Counted from the first letter of the stretch, positions 53,054 to 62,120 are shown. The stretch: 64,000 nt of DNA from Shewanella sp. TC10 (GCF_009663145.1 NZ_VKHR01000017.1:1-64000), one strand, 5' to 3'. Notes: generated from the letters alone by a model not told the origin. Numbers and translations are program-made.

Positions 53054-54628
53054 TTGAGTATTATTGAACAATATTTAAGCCAAGCGCAGTCACTATTCCA
53101 ATCAAATAACTTCTCGTCAGCCAAAATGTATGCTCGCAAAGTAGTAAAACGAAATAATCAACATGTTGAAGCAATTGCATTAATTGGTCATATTCATATA
53201 CAGCAAAAGCAATATTCTGAAGCGGAAGAGTATTTTAATAATGCCGCAACGATAAACCCAAACACGCTTTCTGTCCTAACTGGTTTATTGGCTATTGCAG
53301 AAGTTAAACAAGACTTTTTTTTAGCTAATAGTTATTTAGAGCAGTTAATCACTCTACAGCCACTTGTCGCTGAACACCGCTATAAAATGGGCTTAGTCGC
53401 TTCTAAAATTGGTAATATTGCTTTAGCAGAGCAAAGCTTTGAGTGGTGTATTGAAAATAATTTTTTGGAGCCTGCTGTTCAGCTTAATTTAGGTCATATC
53501 TATAAGGCTAGAGGTAATACAAGTGTGGCAGCTGGTTATTACCAAGATTATATTCAACTGTGCCCTGAACAAGCTGGAGTAGGATTCTGGAGTTTAGCTG
53601 ATTTAAAAAAATATAAATTTAGCTCTAAAGAGCTTAAAGAGATGCAAAATATTGCTTCAGAAGAATCACTTAGCAAGAAAAACTTAGCATTAGTATACTT
53701 CGCTTTATGTAAAGCTTATGAACAAACCCAGCAAATTGATAAAGCCAGTGCGTCAATGATACTTGCTAACCAAATAGTGACCCAATATAGACCATTTAAG
53801 CAGGCTCTTTTTGCTAAAATTGTAATGTCCTTGTTAGGGCATGCTCCTTCTCCGAATATTAAAAATTTACCACTTGCAGACCAAACACCTATATTCATTG
53901 TTGGTATGCCTCGATCAGGTACGACATTAGTGGAGCAAGTTCTAGCCTGTCACACTGAAGTTGGCGCCACTGATGAACTACCATTTATGGAACGCTACGC
54001 ACTAAAAATGGATATGACTGGTGGTTATCAAGCGCAATTAAGTCAGCTCTCAACTGGTGCCATCATGCTGCTGCGTCAAGAATATTTGACCGAAGTAAAT
54101 CACTACTTCACCAGTAAACCAACTTATGTAATAGATAAAAACCCAAATAACTTTTTACATATTGGGTTGATAAAAACGTTATTCCCCAATGCTAAGGTGA
54201 TTAACTTAGTTCGAAATGCTGTAGACAATGGATTAAGTGTATTTAAACAGTACTTCAGTTTAGGTCACGACTATTCATATTCATTCGCTGGTATTAATAG
54301 TTATTGGCAGCATTATTTAGATCTTATGGCTCATTGGGAAAGGTTATATCCCAATGAGATATTGCATGTCTGTTTTGAGCAATTAGTACAAGAGCCAGAA
54401 TCACAAATTCAAAGGTTGCTCGACTATTGTGAATTACCCACACAAGAGCAATGTTTTACTTTCTATGAATCTAATCGTGTTGTATTAACACCAAGTTCAA
54501 GTCAAGTTAGGCAACCCATGAACCCTAAAGCGATAGGTCAAGGCAATATATACAAACCTTTTATAAAACAAGAAATAGAAAAACTAGATACCATTGCAAC
54601 TCAAGCTACTCAGCAGTTTTTTGACTAA
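53054..54628 (+). CDS. TPR-repeat sulfotransferase
   Basis: A 524-aa protein starting with TTG (AGGA 7 bases upstream). Residues about 1-245 are tetratricopeptide repeats (pattern A-x-YARKVVKRNNQHVEAIALIGHIHIQQKQYSEAEEYFNNA, then ANSYLEQLITLQP, AEQSFEWCIENN). The sulfotransferase domain starts near 278 with the PAPS loop IFIVGMPRSGTTLVEQVL (280-297), then AKVINLVRNAVDNGLSVFKQYF (3'-phosphate motif). This layout is that of bacterial TPR-sulfotransferases and resembles tyrosylprotein-type enzymes such as RaxST, so a peptide or protein acceptor is possible. No signal peptide, so it is cytosolic. It converges on the hydroxylase/sulfotransferase pair with only 48 bases between stops. Confidence 0.88.
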   Translation: MSIIEQYLSQAQSLFQSNNFSSAKMYARKVVKRNNQHVEAIALIGHIHIQQKQYSEAEEYFNNAATINPNTLSVLTGLLAIAEVKQDFFLANSYLEQLITLQPLVAEHRYKMGLVASKIGNIALAEQSFEWCIENNFLEPAVQLNLGHIYKARGNTSVAAGYYQDYIQLCPEQAGVGFWSLADLKKYKFSSKELKEMQNIASEESLSKKNLALVYFALCKAYEQTQQIDKASASMILANQIVTQYRPFKQALFAKIVMSLLGHAPSPNIKNLPLADQTPIFIVGMPRSGTTLVEQVLACHTEVGATDELPFMERYALKMDMTGGYQAQLSQLSTGAIMLLRQEYLTEVNHYFTSKPTYVIDKNPNNFLHIGLIKTLFPNAKVINLVRNAVDNGLSVFKQYFSLGHDYSYSFAGINSYWQHYLDLMAHWERLYPNEILHVCFEQLVQEPESQIQRLLDYCELPTQEQCFTFYESNRVVLTPSSSQVRQPMNPKAIGQGNIYKPFIKQEIEKLDTIATQATQQFFD

Positions 54629-54676
54629 ATAGAATCGTTAATAACCTTTTTTATTCATGCTATTGAGTTGCGTTAG

Positions 54677-55819
54677 TTAGTTTACTTTTCCATGGCAAGC
54701 TTTATACCGCTTACCACTTCCGCATGGACATGGGCTATTTCTTGATAACGGTGCAGTAATAACTTGCTGCCCACTTTCTCCTTCCTTATCTTTTTTGTGA
54801 GGAATAGGAGCAGGTTGTGATTTACTAGGTGGCATTAATGCTCTATTTCGGGGCGGTTGTTGTTCCCTCAACTCTATGTTCATGCAAGCAACAATCACTA
54901 ATTGTTCAAATGCTTTTACTGCTGCACCAGAGTACATTAACTGTAATGTTTTACCGCATTGTAATGCTTTACCCATAACTTGCTCACGTAGCGCATGATA
55001 ATGAGGCCAACCTGCTTGATTGCATTCAAACTGACTCCATAACACTCGCCAATCAGCGATAAAATTAGCTAATACAGACGAAAAATCATGAACTTCTTCT
55101 GCCGAGTTTTGCGTATTCCCCTTAATCTCAGTTATTAGTTCATTGCATAGGAATTCCACTTCAGTAACAGGCATTATAACTGGAGCGTTAAATTGCTCAG
55201 TTTTAAAGGAAGGAGTTAGGTTCGGCTTATAACTTGTAAATTCACAGTTGAAATCATCACTATCATTAACTATCGAGCGAGAGTGCTGAAAAATGGTTTG
55301 CCAAAAATGACTTGAGCCAGCAAGGTCTACAACTAGATGAACTCGATACTGATCGCTGTTATTCTCGACTTTATGAAGTTTCCACGAATCGAATATCCAA
55401 CATTCTCCAGCGCCCATATGAACTTGCTTGTCATGACAAAAAAATTGTACTTGCTCAGTGGTAGTAATCGGAATGTGGACTCTAACACGCTTATACCAGT
55501 GATAATTAATGTCTGAGTGCAATGGAACTTGTGCACCTGGAGCAAGGCGCATTAATCGTGACCGGCTAAGCACTTCACCAAATGAGGCTAATATTTGTTG
55601 AATATAAGGACATTTATCTAAAACTGAAGTAGGCCTCATCGGCCCTTTAAAGTCATTATTAAATTCACCATTAACCGAAATCAATGGAATTGCTGAATTA
55701 CCTTGAAAACCCTCATGATGTGAAATCCAATCAAACTCGTTAAATTGCTCAATCTCTTCGATTAGCTTCGGCACGTCAAAACAATAAGGCAATTGATAAA
55801 ACTCATGGGGCAACTTCAT
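54677..55819 (-). CDS. Aspartyl/asparaginyl beta-hydroxylase-domain protein with SEC-C tail
   Basis: A 380-aa cytosolic 2-oxoglutarate/Fe(II) oxygenase. The AspH-like double-stranded beta-helix spans about 55-170: first iron His101 in PLHSDINYHW, Arg/His of RVRVHIPI, second His149 in FDSWKLHKV and the 2OG arginine Arg159 in DQYRVHLVVD. Unlike human AspH, which has His-x-Gly, this protein has His-x-Asp (D103), so a full facial triad is possible. Residues 200-345 are an unassigned helical region with a Pro-rich linker. The C-terminus is a SEC-C zinc knuckle, SRNSPCPCGSGKRYKACHG (C364, C366, C375, H376), as at the end of SecA. It is 18 bases downstream of a sulfotransferase with the same tail. 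Confidence 0.85.
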   Translation of the reverse strand: MKLPHEFYQLPYCFDVPKLIEEIEQFNEFDWISHHEGFQGNSAIPLISVNGEFNNDFKGPMRPTSVLDKCPYIQQILASFGEVLSRSRLMRLAPGAQVPLHSDINYHWYKRVRVHIPITTTEQVQFFCHDKQVHMGAGECWIFDSWKLHKVENNSDQYRVHLVVDLAGSSHFWQTIFQHSRSIVNDSDDFNCEFTSYKPNLTPSFKTEQFNAPVIMPVTEVEFLCNELITEIKGNTQNSAEEVHDFSSVLANFIADWRVLWSQFECNQAGWPHYHALREQVMGKALQCGKTLQLMYSGAAVKAFEQLVIVACMNIELREQQPPRNRALMPPSKSQPAPIPHKKDKEGESGQQVITAPLSRNSPCPCGSGKRYKACHGKVN

Positions 55820-55837
55820 AATTAGATTCTCTATAGT

Positions 55838-56860
55838 TTAGCTTAATGCACCGTGGCATTGTTTAAATCGTTTACCAGAGCCACATGGGCAAGGACTATT
55901 ACGAGAAACATTGTCATATTTAACTTGCTCAGTAGCCTCTACTCTTGCAGGTGCAATAGCGTTATCCACATCAAGGTGCTGCCATTGGGGCTCGAAAATT
56001 GGATGACCATGCTGGCTTAAATGATGATTAACCTTATCAAGAGTCGAAGCGATTTTAGACCAAACCTGTTCGATACTATGGTAATTTTCAAGCCACTTTT
56101 CTGGTTTGGGAGTTGAGATCGTATAGCGTGAATATGGGAGAGGTTCACGGCATAACTGCACTAATGATTCGCAAAATTTAGTTTGAGTAAACTCACATAG
56201 CTGTTTTATAGTTTTTGCAGGATTGGATATAAGTTGTTCATAGGTCAACATGCACCAACGGGAACTATCCAATTGTTGTAAAGAATTAATAATTGCTTCG
56301 TTAGCAGCTTGCCATTGAAAAGCAGCTATAGATTGTAATGGTTGATCATTTAATTGTTGCCATCTATCAGGAAGTAATAGCGACCAATTTTGACGATTCC
56401 AGCCTGGTAAACTTGGATAGGTAATAAACTTATTCGAACGCCAAGCCTGCATAATACTACTGATATTTTCCTTAGGGTCGCGAACGAGGTAAATAAAAAT
56501 AGCATCTGGAAATAGCGCATTAAAAAAATCGACTCTTAAACTGTTTTTTGGAGTTTTTTCTAGTAAACGAACTGTACTGCTACAATCTTCATCAGGCCTT
56601 CTGGCTTGAGTATTTTGCACTTTATCGCTAAATCGCTGTAACAGTTGTTCACGGATATTGTCGTTCATATCCTGCTCACTCAGAGCATTTGAGCTAAACT
56701 TTCGATAGGCAATATTTAAACTTGGAATCGTTTCAATTAGTGCATGGCTCTCGCCACCAATAGTCCAAATTGATTGGCTTTTTGATAAAACCTCAAATAA
56801 AAGAGTACTGCCTGAACGCGGAGCAGATAAGATAATAATTGGTCGTTCAAATCGATACAT
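55838..56860 (-). CDS. Sulfotransferase with SEC-C zinc tail
   Basis: A 340-aa cytosolic sulfotransferase. The PAPS loop is ILSAPRSGSTLLFEVL (about 10-25), the 3'-phosphate motif is IFIYLVRDPKENISSIMQAWRS (about 125-146), and ALSEQDM/RLLEKTPKNSLRVDFF is the family's EKTP motif. After a linker the protein ends in SRNSPCPCGSGKRFKQCHG (C324, C326, C335, H336), nearly identical to the tail of the next gene. SEC-C zinc knuckles of SecA bind SecB and ribosomes; here the tail may bring the enzyme to nascent or export-bound chains (inference). The hydroxylase gene follows after 18 bases. Confidence 0.87.
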   Translation of the reverse strand: MYRFERPIIILSAPRSGSTLLFEVLSKSQSIWTIGGESHALIETIPSLNIAYRKFSSNALSEQDMNDNIREQLLQRFSDKVQNTQARRPDEDCSSTVRLLEKTPKNSLRVDFFNALFPDAIFIYLVRDPKENISSIMQAWRSNKFITYPSLPGWNRQNWSLLLPDRWQQLNDQPLQSIAAFQWQAANEAIINSLQQLDSSRWCMLTYEQLISNPAKTIKQLCEFTQTKFCESLVQLCREPLPYSRYTISTPKPEKWLENYHSIEQVWSKIASTLDKVNHHLSQHGHPIFEPQWQHLDVDNAIAPARVEATEQVKYDNVSRNSPCPCGSGKRFKQCHGALS

Positions 56861-57103
56861 AGTCGCTTTAATTTTTTGTTGTATTTTTTAACATCATACC
56901 CACACAAGCAACTGATGGCTACATCATCGACTTTAGAAAAAACTGAATTCCAATTTAATGCTATTACAAGTGTACAGCTAAGCTTTGATACACTTAACCA
57001 ATTGAAATATTAAACTAATATTGGATTGATTTATTTAAGCAACGCAAATACTGAGCTAGTAAGAATGATATACATCCTGCTAATGTTTTTAGTCAGATGT
57101 CAT

Positions 57104-57529
57104 TTATTGCTGCGTTAATAATAAGCGCTGGCATAATTTGACAAAGTCCGACGAAGTTACAATTCCCAATACCTTTTGATTGTCATCGATAACAGGTAAA
57201 CAGCCCAACTTATTGTCGATAAAATACTGGACTACGACGGTTAACGGCTCATCTAAACCCAGGATCTGCGCTTCTGTTTCCATAATGTCAGCGATAGGCA
57301 TAAACCGCTCTTTCCTATCCAACGCCCCTTGGCCATATTTATTCAATGTTTGCACTACTATCGAAATCATCTTTTTGTGAGTTAACAAACCAACAAATCG
57401 CCCACCTTGTTCTGATATGACAGGCAAATGACGTACATTGCGTGACTGCATCAATAAATGGGCATCTTTAAGGCTCGCCTGATCACTAATACAAACAGGA
57501 TTAAGGGTCATAATATCGCGCACATTCAT
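57104..57529 (-). CDS. Tandem CBS-domain protein
   Basis: A 141-aa cytoplasmic protein composed of two CBS motifs (about 1-60, VRDIMTLNPVCISDQASLKDAHLLMQSRNVRHLPVI, and about 75-135, IMETEAQILGLDEPLTVVVQYFIDNKLGCLPVIDDN). Such stand-alone Bateman modules bind adenosyl nucleotides and regulate partner proteins. GAGGA lies 8 bases before the ATG. The neighbouring sulfotransferase gene starts 244 bases away, so co-function is not implied. Confidence 0.9.
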   Translation of the reverse strand: MNVRDIMTLNPVCISDQASLKDAHLLMQSRNVRHLPVISEQGGRFVGLLTHKKMISIVVQTLNKYGQGALDRKERFMPIADIMETEAQILGLDEPLTVVVQYFIDNKLGCLPVIDDNQKVLGIVTSSDFVKLCQRLLLTQQ

Positions 57530-57739
57530 GGATTAATCCTCATAATTTTATGACTTAAACGTCCAAGTAATCAATAAGAGTATAACGAAGGTTTTCAGCT
57601 ACGTAGAGAGGATATGTCAACTTTTTAACCACCTTATTAAGAACGATGGGAAAACCATAAAAGGGAACTCAACTAGCACAGCTAAATTTTGCTAGTTGTA
57701 ATAGTAGCGTTGTTGGCGATAGTAGCGTTGTTGGCGATA

Positions 57740-57844
57740 GTAGCGTTACTGCCGAAAGTAAGACAAAAAGCCGCTGCTTTTTGCCACGGAGTTGACTGGT
57801 GTCAAACTCCTTATTACGAGCTATGCAAAAAGTAGCGGCTGATA
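57740..57844. repeat. 105-bp structured repeat, copy A
   Basis: Begins GTAGCGTTACTGCCGAAAGT. GCCGCTGCTTTTTGC pairs with GCAAAAAGTAGCGGC at one mismatch, enclosing an inner GGAGTTGAC/GTCAAACTCC stem with a one-base bulge, so RNA would form a long two-part hairpin. Confidence 0.88.
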
Positions 57845-57965
57845 TGTAATTCTATTATTAACTAATACTTACAATTGCGTCGCTGGCAATTATCCAATTA
57901 GCCCGAGTAGCGTTACTGCCGATAGTAAGACAAAAAAGCCGCTGGTTATTACCCAATTAGCCCAA

Positions 57966-58071
57966 GTAGCGTTACTGCCGAAAGTAAGACAAAAAAGCCG
58001 CTGCTTTTTGCCACGGAGTTGACTGGTGTCAAACTCCTTATTACGAGCTATGCAAAAAGTAGCGGCTGATA
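57966..58071. repeat. 106-bp structured repeat, copy B
   Basis: Same as copy A apart from one extra A in the A-run (AAAAAA against AAAAA). The near identity of two copies 121 bases apart argues for recent duplication or gene conversion. Confidence 0.88.
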
Positions 58072-58091
58072 CTGTATGACTAATGTTAACT

Positions 58092-58121
58092 AATACTCTA
58101 ATACTCTAATACTCTAATACT
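58092..58121. repeat. 8-bp microsatellite AATACTCT
   Basis: Three exact units (58092-58115) and most of a fourth, directly after repeat copy B. Confidence 0.85.
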
Positions 58122-58255
58122 AACAATTGCGTCGCTGGCGATGTTATTACAAGGCGAACCGATGGCTCTAGCCCGGAGTTGACTGGTGTCAATGAGGACT
58201 GGAGCCGAGGTTCAACGACGTAATAACAAGCCTAAGCAGCAATTAATACCATAAT

Positions 58256-60367
58256 TTAAAACTGATACTTAACACTCGCCGTAAAATTCAACGGCTCGCC
58301 TGGCATGGTCCATAACTTGTGGTATGAGCTTTCAAAGTACTGCTCATCAAATAAGTTATTCACATCAAGCATCACACTAAATCTACTGGTTATATCTACT
58401 GCAGCAGACAGATTAACTAAGGTGTAGGCTGGTAAAATATAATCAGGATCTGTGGTCTCACCTAAACGATCACCAACGTAGTTTACTGTGGCGCCGAAGT
58501 ACGCTTCTTTACCCATAATGTCAGTGTAATGTCTTAATGCTACGTGACCTACATGTTCAGCAACGTTAATTAAACGCGAACCTTTTGGGATCGGTACACC
58601 CCAATCATTATCAATCAAATCTTTAGCTGTTCTAGCGTCAGTGTATGCATATGCAACCTCAAGGCTAGTATCATCGGTCAGCAAAGTGGTCATCTGAAAT
58701 TCAACCCCTTGGCTTTCAACTTCACCTAGTGTCGCTGATAGTCCAGTGTCAGGTTCGGCAGTTAACATGTTAGTTTTGCTGGCATCAAAAATCGCTAAAC
58801 TACCAGAAAATCTATCAGCAACATTTTGCCATTTAAGACCGACTTCAAAAGACTTAGTGGTTTCAGGATCAAATGCATTTCTATCTGAATCAAGCCCAGG
58901 ATTTGGACGGAACCCTTCAGCATAACTAGCATATACATTGAAATTATCAGCTAATTCATGAACTAAACCAAAACGAGATGACACCTCAGTTTGATCTTGC
59001 TCTTGATATAAACCGTCAAGCTTATTCAAAATTTCTTGATTAAAGCTATCAACTCGGAAACCCAGTAGTAACTTGGTTCTGTCAGTTAATTCAATCAAGT
59101 CTTGCGCGTAGAAACCAAAACCAGTTTGCTCTTCAGAAGTTAACGTTGTTGGCTCAGTTTCTGGGCGGTCCATGGTGTAGTCTGGGTTATTTGGGTCAAT
59201 TGAATAGGTAGGATCACCAGAGCCCCAAGCTGTTCTCCATACTCGGTAATCAGTATCAAGTTGGAAGTTATAATAATCTACACCTACCAATAGATTATTC
59301 TTAAAGCCACCAAGTGTGACATCACCACTCACTTCAAAGCGTGCTGAAAAATCTTGCGCTTGGTAATCACGCTCTCTTCGCTGTCTTGATAACGTATTCG
59401 GATCGTCATAAATCAACTGTCTTCCATCTGATAATTCAGCATCAGAAGACTGTCCTTTAAACGATGAATCTCGATAAGCTAAACCAGTCAATATGTGCCA
59501 ATTGTTGTTAAGTTGATGGTTTAACAATAATTGATGTCCCAACGCCTTAACGGTATGGGCACCATCTCGGGTATCACCATAAAAAGCCGAAGTATCAACA
59601 GAATCAAAATCATTATCTAAAACATACACACCACGATCTAATGGTTTCTTCTGGTTAAGAATTTCCATTTCATAGCTTAAACTGGTTCTGTCTGAGATAT
59701 TCCATAATAGAGAAGGACTTAAATTGAGACTTTCTACGTCAACATGATCTCGGAAAGTATCTGAGTCTTCGTAAAAGCCATTAATACGGTAAGCTACGTC
59801 ATCAGTCAGGCCTTTAGTATGATCAAACTCGACTTGCTTAGTATCAAAGTTACCTAAGGTACCTTGAATATAGCCTTGCTCTTCAAACTGCGGCTTTTTG
59901 GTGATGATATTAACTGTACCACCTGGTTCACCTTGACCGTACAATGCAGAACCAGGGCCCTTCATCACTTCAATGGTTTCAATATTGGCCGTATTTCTGT
60001 TGCCGTTATAACCGCGAGAGTTAAAGCCATTCACTAAGTAACCTGTAGGGTTATTTTCATCCCCTGAAAAGCCACGAATAGCAAAGCTATCAAACATCCC
60101 ACCTGAGTTGTTTTGTCTCACGATACTTGGCGAATAATCCAATGCATCCATAAAACGGGTAATGCCATCGTTCTTGATGGTATCTGCATTAATTCTGTCA
60201 ACTGCTTGTGGTGTGTCGATCAAGGGGACATTGCCACGATAAGGCTGCCATAATCGGTTCACTTCAATGCGCTCAATATCTTCATGCGCTACTGAGGTTT
60301 GATTGCTATCCTGTGCAATCGCACCATTAGAGATAACAATTGCTGAACATAGAATGTACTTCTTCAC
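58256..60367 (-). CDS. TonB-dependent siderophore receptor
   Basis: A 703-aa outer-membrane receptor. It has a signal peptide to about residue 18 (AIA|QDS), a plug domain (about 50-160: IDTPQAVDRINADTIKNDGITRFMDALDYSPSI, FAIRGFSGDE, VEVMKGPGSALYGQGEPGGTVNIITKKP) and a 22-strand barrel ending in FTASVKYQF, with the terminal aromatic needed for BAM insertion. It fits the ferrichrome/FpvA-type siderophore subfamily. It starts with GTG behind AAGAG. No siderophore genes are nearby, which suggests uptake of foreign siderophores. I do not see a convincing Fur box. The upstream repeat tract separates it from the sulfotransferase group. Confidence 0.93.
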   Translation of the reverse strand: MKKYILCSAIVISNGAIAQDSNQTSVAHEDIERIEVNRLWQPYRGNVPLIDTPQAVDRINADTIKNDGITRFMDALDYSPSIVRQNNSGGMFDSFAIRGFSGDENNPTGYLVNGFNSRGYNGNRNTANIETIEVMKGPGSALYGQGEPGGTVNIITKKPQFEEQGYIQGTLGNFDTKQVEFDHTKGLTDDVAYRINGFYEDSDTFRDHVDVESLNLSPSLLWNISDRTSLSYEMEILNQKKPLDRGVYVLDNDFDSVDTSAFYGDTRDGAHTVKALGHQLLLNHQLNNNWHILTGLAYRDSSFKGQSSDAELSDGRQLIYDDPNTLSRQRRERDYQAQDFSARFEVSGDVTLGGFKNNLLVGVDYYNFQLDTDYRVWRTAWGSGDPTYSIDPNNPDYTMDRPETEPTTLTSEEQTGFGFYAQDLIELTDRTKLLLGFRVDSFNQEILNKLDGLYQEQDQTEVSSRFGLVHELADNFNVYASYAEGFRPNPGLDSDRNAFDPETTKSFEVGLKWQNVADRFSGSLAIFDASKTNMLTAEPDTGLSATLGEVESQGVEFQMTTLLTDDTSLEVAYAYTDARTAKDLIDNDWGVPIPKGSRLINVAEHVGHVALRHYTDIMGKEAYFGATVNYVGDRLGETTDPDYILPAYTLVNLSAAVDITSRFSVMLDVNNLFDEQYFESSYHKLWTMPGEPLNFTASVKYQF

Positions 60368-60647
60368 GTGCTTTGCTCTTAGGGGGGAGTATTAAAAGTG
60401 GCGCTATGTTACAACGTATCATTTAGTATCGCAAAACTACATTAGTAACAAATTGTCGCAGAGATCACAGTTCAAAAAATGAATGCTTACATGGATTAAT
60501 TTATTCAGTATTACTAACTAGATTGACGGTGGTTATGAGTAATAGCACTGAGTATTAGCACAGCGCTGTTTGAGTCATTAAAAAGCGAAAAACGAGTATA
60601 AGTAAGAGTAAGAATGAAAATTGAAACGAGTCAGCAGAATATTAAAT

Positions 60648-60869
60648 TTACTCCGCTCTCTTACTTCCAAAACCTTTCATCTTGTTAAATAGTTTAATGA
60701 CACATGTACAGGCAAAATCAAAAACACGGCCAATGCCGAATACAACCGAACCAATAACAAAGTAAAGTAAGAAAGTTTGCCACGAATCCGCCTTCAAAAA
60801 TAAAACTAACATTGCACCAAGCGGAATACAGAGGAGCAACCCAATTTTTAAATAATACCTAATATTCAT
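60648..60869 (-). CDS. Small two-segment membrane protein, unknown function
   Basis: A 73-aa protein from the ATG at 60869 (the reading frame extends 37 codons further upstream without likely coding sequence). Two hydrophobic segments (YYLKIGLLLCIPLGAMLVLFL and TFLLYFVIGSVVFGIGRVFDF) and a basic C-terminus (KLFNKMKGFGSKRAE), which by the positive-inside rule is cytoplasmic. Ribosome site weak. I recognise no family. Confidence 0.5.
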   Translation of the reverse strand: MNIRYYLKIGLLLCIPLGAMLVLFLKADSWQTFLLYFVIGSVVFGIGRVFDFACTCVIKLFNKMKGFGSKRAE

Positions 60870-61577
60870 AATGTTATTAACTCTTACTAATGGCCGAAAG
60901 CGGGATAAAAACAGAAAAAATGAGTCATTATCACGATGCTCTGTTGCAAAAAGAGTTAGATCATATAAAAGGGGCGGCAAATATAACAGCTAACAACATA
61001 AAAACATTCGAAACGGCTAGGCATGAATAAAAAGGCAGTGATTACCTCTTTAAAGTACCTAAAGACCATTACAAAATCTGGTTAATTTTAAACCATATCA
61101 AATTCCAGCCAATTAAACCCTTACACCAACTCATTGAGTATCAAGCCAAAATATATAAAAAAGCTATATAGAATGTCTGACTCTATAGCTATGTTTGAGT
61201 CATTAACCAAACCTCTATTCTTACTAATTATTAGAGTTTATGCACAAAATTTGAATACTCACCTTTATAACAAAAAATTTTCAGTTTACTCTCAGTTATC
61301 ATTTCAATTTAAACGTTTTGTGTTATAAATGGATTAGAAGGTTAACGAAATCGGTTTAATGTTAATTAAATGCACCACTTACACATTCCCAGCGTTAGTT
61401 GAAATGGCTCCAATATTTGGCCAAACACAGTATGAATTTAATGGCCTAAGTGCGAATAACTCGGCATGAGCAGGTAGTAACGTTAACGACCGACATATGG
61501 GTAATAAAGAGTACTGCTTCGATACATTTTAGTAAGTGAATTTGCAATAAATAGAATAATAAATATAAGGGGTTTAT
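60870..61577. other. Gene-free stretch before the Rap1a-like gene
   Basis: About 700 bases of AT-rich DNA. A 64-codon plus-strand frame at 61134-61328 lacks a ribosome site and family resemblance. I see no repeats or hairpins of note. Confidence 0.45.
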
Positions 61578-62024
61578 ATGAAGTACATCCGATTATTAGC
61601 ACTATTACTATTCACTTTCTCCTTTTCTGCCATCTCGCAAAACGCTAAAAACGAACAACAGCTGGTTCTATCCTCTTGCATGACCCTAAACAAACAATCG
61701 ACAGTCACTTCGACTGAACCATGTGCTTACTATATTCAAGGTTTTCTAGCTGGAACTTTAAACACCACTCAGCAATATGAGCTTAGAAAAAACTCTGAAG
61801 GATTCGCAGATAGAGCCTACCGCACTCGAGTGGGTAGCAATACCTCAAAAATTATCCCTAAAGAAGTTTGCATATCTGCAAATGAAACTCCTCAGCAGTT
61901 AGTCGATCGCATAGTGGATCGAACAATTAGTCACTTGTCGCCATCAACGAACTCTATACAGGGATTGCACACCCAAATTTATCAGGCATTAGCGGAAGAA
62001 TCGTCATGTCAGCAAGATGATTAG
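61578..62024 (+). CDS. Exported protein, possibly Rap1a/Tai-like
   Basis: A 148-aa protein with a signal peptide (about 1-20, SFSAISQ). Cysteines at about 34, 49, 98 and 143 suggest two disulfides. The pattern EPCAYYIQGFLAG...EVCISANETPQQLVDRIVDRTISHL resembles the Rap1a/Tai fold (CxxYxxGxxxG ... CxPxxxTxxQLVxxVxxYL), known from periplasmic immunity proteins and also from many unrelated exported proteins. No toxin gene is adjacent, so an immunity role is not supported. AAGGGG ribosome site before the ATG. Confidence 0.6.
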   Translation: MKYIRLLALLLFTFSFSAISQNAKNEQQLVLSSCMTLNKQSTVTSTEPCAYYIQGFLAGTLNTTQQYELRKNSEGFADRAYRTRVGSNTSKIIPKEVCISANETPQQLVDRIVDRTISHLSPSTNSIQGLHTQIYQALAEESSCQQDD

Positions 62025-62120
62025 CGGGTTAATAAAGCCAGCTTATATTCGTTAGCTTCAAGCAGTACTTAACTAACACAAAGCATTTATCAAAAATGAA
62101 ACAACAAAGTATGAATCAAT

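Larger units (their letters stand above)
57530..58255. repeat. Complex repeat tract between CBS gene and TonB receptor
   Basis: Over 700 bases without a gene. It contains an 8-bp hairpin CAACTAGC/GCTAGTTG (57670-57698), three 18-base units beginning GTAGCGTT (57704-57757), two 105-106-base direct copies (57740-57844, 57966-58071), a truncated third copy (57907-57943), an 8-bp microsatellite (58092-58121) and isolated copies of the inner motif GGAGTTGACTGGTGTCAA (58175-58192) and of CAATTGCGTCGCTGGC (57872 and 58123). The modular shuffling resembles a REP/BIME-type mosaic. Confidence 0.85.

Noticed and set aside
53054..60367. Idea that the TonB receptor belongs to the hydroxylase/sulfotransferase locus
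   Set aside because: A CBS gene and a long repeat tract intervene and the receptor is a standard siderophore type; linkage is not supported by this window alone.
60400..60450. Possible Fur box upstream of the TonB receptor (GATACTAAATGATAC)
   Set aside because: Too few matches to the 19-base Fur consensus when aligned by eye; a position-weight scan would be needed.
61134..61328. 64-codon plus-strand frame
   Set aside because: No ribosome site, no domain, composition like the surrounding AT-rich DNA.
61578..62024. Type VI immunity protein reading of the Rap1a-like gene
   Set aside because: No adjacent toxin or secretion gene; the fold occurs in many exported proteins without immunity roles.
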